A stretch of DNA of 64,000 bases, from the NCBI RefSeq assembly GCF_016862195.1, contig NZ_BOMM01000052.1, forward strand, positions 1 through 64,000. The letters run 5' to 3'. The stretch comes from Paractinoplanes ferrugineus (GTDB lineage: Bacteria; Actinomycetota; Actinomycetes; Mycobacteriales; Micromonosporaceae). The position numbers and the translations under genes are program-made. The first letter of the stretch is position 1, and the number at the start of each line of letters is the position of its first letter. Of this stretch, positions 59,245 through 64,000 are shown one piece after another. The notes under the pieces are model-generated. The model saw only the letters and a list, made by a program, of their open reading frames with translations, searched no databases and had not been told where the DNA came from.

Positions 59245-60437
59245 ACACGCAGCCCGAGCACACCAGCCGCAACTCGACGGCCGGGCGGTCACAGCCCGCA
59301 CGCACGATCGACGAGCTCACCCGGCGCCTCAACAACGCTCGCCGATTCACCATCGGCTTCCCCGCCGCCACCGACTTCGACTACACCGAACTCAGCGAGA
59401 TCCTCACCAAACACCTGCTCAACAACATCGGCGACCCCTACATACCGGGCACCTGGCGCGGCCACACCAAATCCGAAGAACGCCAGGTCGTCGACTGGTG
59501 CGCCGACCTGTTCCGCGCCCCCGCCGACGATCGCTGGGGATACGTCAGCAGCTGCGGCTCAGAAAGCAACTTCTACGCCCTGCACCAAGCAAAATCCTTG
59601 CTGCCCGGCGCATTCTGCTATTTCTCCGATTCAGCCCACTACTCGATCGAGAAACATCACCGATCGTTGTCGCTACCCGCCGTCAGAATCCGCAGCGACG
59701 CCCACGGCGAAATTGACTACGCCGACCTGCGAACCCAGATCAGCCTCCGCCGCGACCGGCCCGCCATCGTCGTCGCCACCATCGGCACCACCATGGCCGA
59801 AGCAATCGACGACGTCCGCCGCATCACCGACATCCTCGACGACCTCGCCGTGCGCCAACGCTACATACACGCCGACGCCGCCCTCGCCGGCATCCCACTC
59901 GGCCTGCTCAACCCCGACGACCGGCCAGGATTCGACTTCACCGACGGTGCCGACTCCATCGCCGTGTCCGGACACAAATTCATCGGCTCACCCATCCCCA
60001 GCAGCGTCGTGATCACGAAAGCCTCCAGCCGGACCCGCGCCGCGCAATCCGTCGGCTACATCGACAGCCCAGACACCACCGTCGGCGGTTCACGCTCCGG
60101 ACACGCACCCCTGATCCTCTGGCACGCCATCACCAAACACGGCATCACCGGCATGCGCCAACGCGCCGAGCACGCACGAGCCCTCGCGACCCACCTGCAT
60201 AAGGGCCTCCAACAACTCGGGTGGGACACCTACCGGCACCCCCACGCCTTCACCACCGTATTGCGCACCCCACCCGAACCAGTCCTACACAAATGGATTC
60301 TGGCCTCCGACAACGGCTGGAGCCACGTCATCACCATGCCCGGCGTCACCAACGAGTCCATCAACGCCTTCCTCCACGACATAACCAACGCAACCCGCTC
60401 GCTGAAGGCGAATATCCTGCTCCAAGGCGCACGATGA
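59241..60437 (+). CDS. Histidine-decarboxylase-type PLP-dependent decarboxylase
   Basis: A 398-residue group II decarboxylase. Blocks in order: FTIGFPAATDFDYTELSEIL, HLLNNIGDPY, GYVSSCGSESNFYAL, YFSDSAHYSIEKHH, IVVATIGTTMAEAIDDVR, HADAALAGIPL (PLP Asp) and the PLP Lys in SGHKFIGSPIPSSV (Lys246). It is closest in pattern to pyridoxal-dependent histidine decarboxylases. The exact amino acid is unproven. ATG 59241 has GGAGGAAAA upstream. It is a diverged paralogue, not a copy, of the truncated gene at 55124. Confidence 0.92.
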   Translation: MNTQPEHTSRNSTAGRSQPARTIDELTRRLNNARRFTIGFPAATDFDYTELSEILTKHLLNNIGDPYIPGTWRGHTKSEERQVVDWCADLFRAPADDRWGYVSSCGSESNFYALHQAKSLLPGAFCYFSDSAHYSIEKHHRSLSLPAVRIRSDAHGEIDYADLRTQISLRRDRPAIVVATIGTTMAEAIDDVRRITDILDDLAVRQRYIHADAALAGIPLGLLNPDDRPGFDFTDGADSIAVSGHKFIGSPIPSSVVITKASSRTRAAQSVGYIDSPDTTVGGSRSGHAPLILWHAITKHGITGMRQRAEHARALATHLHKGLQQLGWDTYRHPHAFTTVLRTPPEPVLHKWILASDNGWSHVITMPGVTNESINAFLHDITNATRSLKANILLQGAR

Positions 60438-60580
60438 CCGCTATCCTCGCTGGCCTGTCGGCGCACGGCTTCAAGTGCAGAGCCGCATACGCCACCGACT
60501 ACACAACAGGTATCGACATCTGCGAGGGCAAGGCGGGCTCACGGCGACCTGGCCCAGCAACGGTTGACTACAGACCGTGA
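60434..60580 (+). CDS. Short 48-codon frame coupled to the decarboxylase; probable remnant
   Basis: ATG 60434 overlaps the decarboxylase stop (ATGA), as at the other real junctions of this operon. The product MTAILAGLSAHGFKCRAAYA... has 48 residues and two Cys. I recognise no family. It may be the truncated start of a further pathway gene lost by rearrangement, or a small peptide; coding status is uncertain. Confidence 0.35.
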   Translation: MTAILAGLSAHGFKCRAAYATDYTTGIDICEGKAGSRRPGPATVDYRP

Positions 60581-60731
60581 TGTTGGTGACCTCGACGGCG
60601 CCGCGATATGCCGATGCGAGGACGCCTTTCAAATGCATCGATATACCTACGTGCCTAGGTGCGGTCGATCCAGGGGTATGCCCGTTTCCCGTTCAGAATG
60701 AACAGGCCGGGGCCGGGGGTTGGGTTAGACA

Positions 60732-61496
60732 TCACTGGCCGACTGGTCGGATCCACGGGTCGAGGATCAGGCGGTCGAAGCCGATCGCGGCCAGCTTGTC
60801 GTACAGCGGCTCGGTCAGCTGGAGCATCAGCACCCGTATCTTGCCGTTCTCGGAGGTGGTGAGGTAAATGTCCGACCTGTCGGTCCCGTCCGTGAGCGCT
60901 TCGATTGCTTTGCCGGTGGTGGCCTGGAGCCTGTTCTCGGCGGCGATGCTGTGTCCGCCCGGTACGGCGACCACGCAGAGGTTGTGGTTGTATATCGCCT
61001 TCAACGCCGCGCGGGCCTGGTCTACGTCGCCGCTGACCACCTCGACTACCAGGATTCGGGCGTTCCCGACGTGTGTCGCGAACGGCTCCGCGAACTGTTC
61101 AGCATGTGCGTGCAGATAGGCGCGGACCGGCTCGTCGAACCAGTCCTCCCCGTCGCGCCAACCATGGGCGGGCGCCGGGCACGGCGGTGTGTCCAGCACA
61201 TCGGGGTCCTTGAGCCGGCCGGTCGACGGGGGCGAGTACGCCATCCGCTGGATGTCGGACAGCCAGCCCGGATGCCACCGCCCGCGCACCGTCGCGCCGT
61301 GCGTCGGTTCGACGCCCGGCACCTGGATGCCCCATTGGCAGGGGGTGTTGATGAGAAGGGGGTTCGGGGCCGGCGAGCACATCCTCGAGCCTGCCTCAAC
61401 CGGGCCGCTCGCCTCTACCAGATCGCCCTCCCGGACGATCAGCCCGGAGGGCTCCACCGCGCCGATCCCCGGCACCGCTGCAACGCTAATCGGCAC
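60732..61496 (-). CDS. Hypothetical protein of the accessory region
   Basis: The 254-residue protein starts at a GTG with GGGAGAG upstream. It has no signal peptide; the first half is Pro/Gly-rich, and the second half looks like an alpha/beta domain (ARILVVEVVSGDVDQARAALKAIYNHNLCVVAVPGG, KIRVLMLQLTEPLYDKLAAIGFDRLI). I do not recognise the family. It points away from the decarboxylase operon, with a 150-bp gap at its 3' side. Confidence 0.65.
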   Translation of the reverse strand: MPISVAAVPGIGAVEPSGLIVREGDLVEASGPVEAGSRMCSPAPNPLLINTPCQWGIQVPGVEPTHGATVRGRWHPGWLSDIQRMAYSPPSTGRLKDPDVLDTPPCPAPAHGWRDGEDWFDEPVRAYLHAHAEQFAEPFATHVGNARILVVEVVSGDVDQARAALKAIYNHNLCVVAVPGGHSIAAENRLQATTGKAIEALTDGTDRSDIYLTTSENGKIRVLMLQLTEPLYDKLAAIGFDRLILDPWIRPVGQ

Positions 61497-61963
61497 TGAT
61501 ACTCTCCCGTGGATCGCTGAGCATGTTCTGGTGGCCAGAGGCTTGCGTCGAAGTCCGGCGCCGCAGGGCCGAACTCCTCGGCTGCTGGATTGCTCGCCGC
61601 CACCCCGGCGTGCGTCCCGGCCTGGCCCTGGAGGGAAGTGAGCGAGGTCGCCGCTTACCTCAGCAGTTCACGGCGGCCCATCTGGCGGGAATCGGGCGTC
61701 CGTGGGCTGGGGGCTTCTGCGGACTCGCTGTTTCACGGTCCGCCGGGGTCATGGCTTGTTCGTCAAATGTTACGTCGTCCTTCCATCTGCCCTGTTCCCC
61801 GTGATCACCATCGTAGCGCCGCGCCGGCGAACCTTAGGGCCCCGCTGAACGCATCAGCGGTAACCGGGCGTCGGCAATTCTGACGCGGGAAAGGATAAGC
61901 GCAGACGGGATGCAGAGAAGGGCGAAAACCGTATTCCGGTATTCGCCCTTCTACGATTTGTCC
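61497..61963. other. Gene-poor stretch before the protease
   Basis: About 470 bases of mixed composition. I see no credible gene. It contains the hairpin terminator of the minus-strand protease (61916-61952) and presumably the promoter of the hypothetical gene at 60732-61496. Confidence 0.5.
61916..61952 (-). terminator. Strong hairpin after the protease gene
   Basis: AGAAGGGCGAA (61916-61926) pairs exactly with TTCGCCCTTCT (61942-61952), and inside ACCG pairs with CGGT around tattc after one A-A mismatch. The hairpin lies 12 bases beyond the protease stop. Confidence 0.8.
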
Positions 61964-64000
61964 TTACTTGTGGACGAGCGACGAATTCGGCACACCCCGA
62001 ATAATAGTGTTAATCGAGGTATAGATGACCGTCTTGTAGCAATTGACGGTGCTGTGACGCACGGGGACGCACGGAACCCTGCCGTCGCCGGCTTGGATCA
62101 TCCCGACGGCATACACGTCTTGGGCCGTCTTGTTCCGGTAGACCGCTCCGCCGCTGTCGCCTGCCGCGGAGGCGACTCCGCCATCAATACGGTCGGCGAC
62201 GAGCATGGACACGTACCCGTCACCGTCGTCATGCCTGACGCTTTTGCTACGCACCTTCATGTTCGCGCCGCCGCCGCAGTGGCTGCCTGAGTTGCCGCCG
62301 CTGGTACACACGTAGTCGCCAGCGCCGACGTTCAGGCTGCCGATCACGTTGGCCTTCAGCGAACTGTCGTAGCCGCCGTAGAACATCAGAGTTGATCCGC
62401 CAGCGGTCAGCACCCTGGCAGCGCCGTCAGTCGAGAGCTGCTTCGTGCCGTAGATCGGGGCATTGGGGTTGTCATAGATCCGGACTTTCGGACCGCAGTG
62501 GCGAGCGGTTGTGGCGTAGGTCGCTGAGCCAATGCGCAGGCCGAAGCCTAGCGTGCAGCCCGCATACACGAACGCGCCGGCGTTGAACGGGGATGTGTCG
62601 GTGCCCCGGGTGGTGCCGCTGGTGTTCTCGAACATCGGCGCGGTCTGGACCTTCACCGCAACGCCCAATGCCTGGGTGGCTTGTTGGGACAGTGCCTGGT
62701 CCGCGGCGGTGGTGTCCGCCGGGTTCGACTTGTGCTGACCGGTGATCACGATGCCGTCGAACTCGGGGGAGAGAGGTTCCGCCGTGTTGACGGTGAAGCC
62801 GGCGAAGACACCGGTACCGGAGGTCGTGCTGGCGACTACCGCGTCGGCCGCCTGGTTGAGCTGATCCTTGGTGTAGTTGCGCTGCACGACGGTGGCGGTG
62901 ATGTTGCGGCGCTGGGCTTCGGCCAGAATGCTCGCCTGCATCGCGTTGGGCGCTCCAGCCCACAGCAGGGTGACCGACTTAGTGTCCGCATTGTTGACCG
63001 AATCGATGTAGCCGCTTGTGGTGCCAACCTCGGCGACAGTCCAGTCACGGAAGTCGCTCAGCGCAGTCTGGTTCGCCCACAGCGCCGCGTCCGGGTCGAC
63101 CGGGTTGGGCGGCAGCGTGTACCACACCTCAACGTAGGGCGACTTCGACGAGTCGGCGTAATTGTACGACCAGAACTCTTTGTACTGGCTGGTGTCGGTC
63201 TCGTCAGCCGCGCGCAGGCCCATAGTGGGCTGCTCGATTCCCTTCTCAGCGGCGCGCTGGAAGAAGCTGGTTGCGTCTGCGACGACCCAGCCACCATCGC
63301 AGGCGTAATCGTTTGAGGTGGCTTCTTTGGAAAGCCATTCCGGCTGGTGGTCCCAGGAGGTTTCGCCGTTGATCGGTTCGGTGGTCCAGATTTCCCACGG
63401 AGCCGGTTCACACGATGCTGAGTAAGGGCTGGCCAAGTGCAGGGTTGCGGCGGAGACGTCGAACCCGCCGATCCCGGTTGCCCACCAGGTCACAAACGAG
63501 CGGGCGCTCCACGTGTCGTCGTAGGTCCCCACGAACAGCGTGTCAGCCTCCGACCAGCCCTTGTCGTAGCCCTTGACCACCGTGGTGCTGCTGGCCGTGG
63601 TCGACCAGTCGTAATACGGGTCAATCGTGACCGGGTAAACGGTGTCCGGGCTGGTCAGCCACTTCTTGTCCGGCTTGAGGGTGACGTTGACCGGGTCAGT
63701 GGCGTCGAGTCCTTGACGGGCCTTCGCCGACGCGTTGTGAGTGATGCTGACGCCCACCGGGCGGTGCCGGCGCGGTCCGCCGTGTTTCAGCGACTTCGAG
63801 TCCCACATCATCGGGGTCGGGATGGTCCCAAGCGGTACGCCGCGCCGGCCATGGATCTGGATGTTGCCCTTCTTGTCGGCCCTCACCACCGAGGCGCCCG
63901 GACCGGACAGCGGCAGCGCGATCTGGTCGGCGTACTTCGCCGCGGCAGCCGATTTGAGGACGGCGAACTGCTCAAACCCGCTCCGGGTCGCCTGGACCAC
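61964..64000 (-). CDS. Secreted DNRLRE-domain protein with trypsin-like serine protease domain (5' end outside window)
   Basis: 678 codons are visible, open at the right edge. The N-terminal visible part contains a DNRLRE-type beta domain (TVYPVTIDPYYDWSTTASSTTV, SFVTWWATGIGGFDVSAATLHLAS). A linker follows, then an S1-type protease: His in YATTARHCGPK, Asp in YGGYDSSLKANV and Ser in ASAAGDSGGAVYRN, with several Cys likely in disulfides, as in alpha-lytic-protease relatives. It is surely exported, although its signal peptide is outside the window. It probably cuts extracellular proteins. An adjacent hairpin ends its transcript. Confidence 0.88.
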   Translation of the reverse strand: MVQATRSGFEQFAVLKSAAAAKYADQIALPLSGPGASVVRADKKGNIQIHGRRGVPLGTIPTPMMWDSKSLKHGGPRRHRPVGVSITHNASAKARQGLDATDPVNVTLKPDKKWLTSPDTVYPVTIDPYYDWSTTASSTTVVKGYDKGWSEADTLFVGTYDDTWSARSFVTWWATGIGGFDVSAATLHLASPYSASCEPAPWEIWTTEPINGETSWDHQPEWLSKEATSNDYACDGGWVVADATSFFQRAAEKGIEQPTMGLRAADETDTSQYKEFWSYNYADSSKSPYVEVWYTLPPNPVDPDAALWANQTALSDFRDWTVAEVGTTSGYIDSVNNADTKSVTLLWAGAPNAMQASILAEAQRRNITATVVQRNYTKDQLNQAADAVVASTTSGTGVFAGFTVNTAEPLSPEFDGIVITGQHKSNPADTTAADQALSQQATQALGVAVKVQTAPMFENTSGTTRGTDTSPFNAGAFVYAGCTLGFGLRIGSATYATTARHCGPKVRIYDNPNAPIYGTKQLSTDGAARVLTAGGSTLMFYGGYDSSLKANVIGSLNVGAGDYVCTSGGNSGSHCGGGANMKVRSKSVRHDDGDGYVSMLVADRIDGGVASAAGDSGGAVYRNKTAQDVYAVGMIQAGDGRVPCVPVRHSTVNCYKTVIYTSINTIIRGVPNSSLVHK

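Noticed and set aside
39720-61500. Conjugation module (FtsK/TraB-type) expected in a full integrative conjugative element
   Set aside because: No gene with the required ATPase motifs was found; the island is treated as non-conjugative or decayed.
61523-61804. 93-codon plus-strand frame
   Set aside because: No ribosome-binding site, no family pattern, and it is overlapped by other random frames.

Overview
The window is very GC-rich, densely packed actinobacterial DNA. Gene order and family content (tlyA-nadK-recN-steA/steB, pyrG-NUDIX-ald-xerD-parA-scpA-scpB-pseudouridine synthase-cmk-der, paired DUF574 methyltransferases, many NTGA start/stop overlaps, GTG/TTG starts and probable leaderless starts) fit a Micromonosporaceae-type organism such as Actinoplanes. 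The genus is an inference from recall, not a database result.

Core chromosome, 1-39,720. The left edge cuts a TPR-like gene with a long Gly/Arg/Asp-rich repeat tail. It is followed by a HAD phosphatase, a chemoreceptor, an SCP2-like protein, a phasin-like protein, tlyA, nadK, recN and steA/steB. A cell-envelope block follows: a short MraY/WecA-like transferase, the MurJ flippase, a GT4 glycosyltransferase and a large membrane protein. Then come pyrG with a NUDIX gene, a small accessory stretch (second NUDIX, DeoR regulator, secreted M28 aminopeptidase, TetR/SnoaL pair with a clear operator, DUF4240 protein, two DUF574 methyltransferases), and the block ald-xerD-parA-M50-like-scpA-scpB-rsuA-type synthase. 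An oxidoreductase/TetR pair, an enoyl-CoA hydratase, cmk, der and tRNA-Pro(GGG) with a strong terminator close the core.

Accessory region, about 39,720-61,500. Directly behind tRNA-Pro are two tandem paralogous tyrosine integrases, two cargo genes of unknown function, a 3' half of a tRNA (anticodon GGC) with its own terminator, an excisionase-like HTH protein and a Prim-Pol/SF3 helicase replication protein. The replication gene is followed by a 17-bp inverted repeat built from GGTGACA units, a candidate origin. This resembles an integrated, possibly decayed actinomycete integrative element; I see no FtsK/TraB-type transfer gene. Next come an MBL-fold hydrolase, an MmyB-type regulator divergent from a FabG-like reductase, a small XRE regulator, and a putative biosynthetic operon: an asparagine-synthetase homologue that has lost its usual catalytic residues, a cytochrome P450 without the usual I-helix acid, and a histidine-decarboxylase-type gene. 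That decarboxylase gene is cut after codon 137 by a pair of tyrosine recombinases. A second, full-length decarboxylase follows, start/stop-coupled to the second recombinase.

Right end: a hypothetical protein, a gene-poor stretch, and a secreted DNRLRE/trypsin-like protease that runs off the right edge. The strongest candidate for an undescribed system is the AsnB-like/P450/decarboxylase operon at 52,039-60,437; second is the Prim-Pol module with its inverted iterons.
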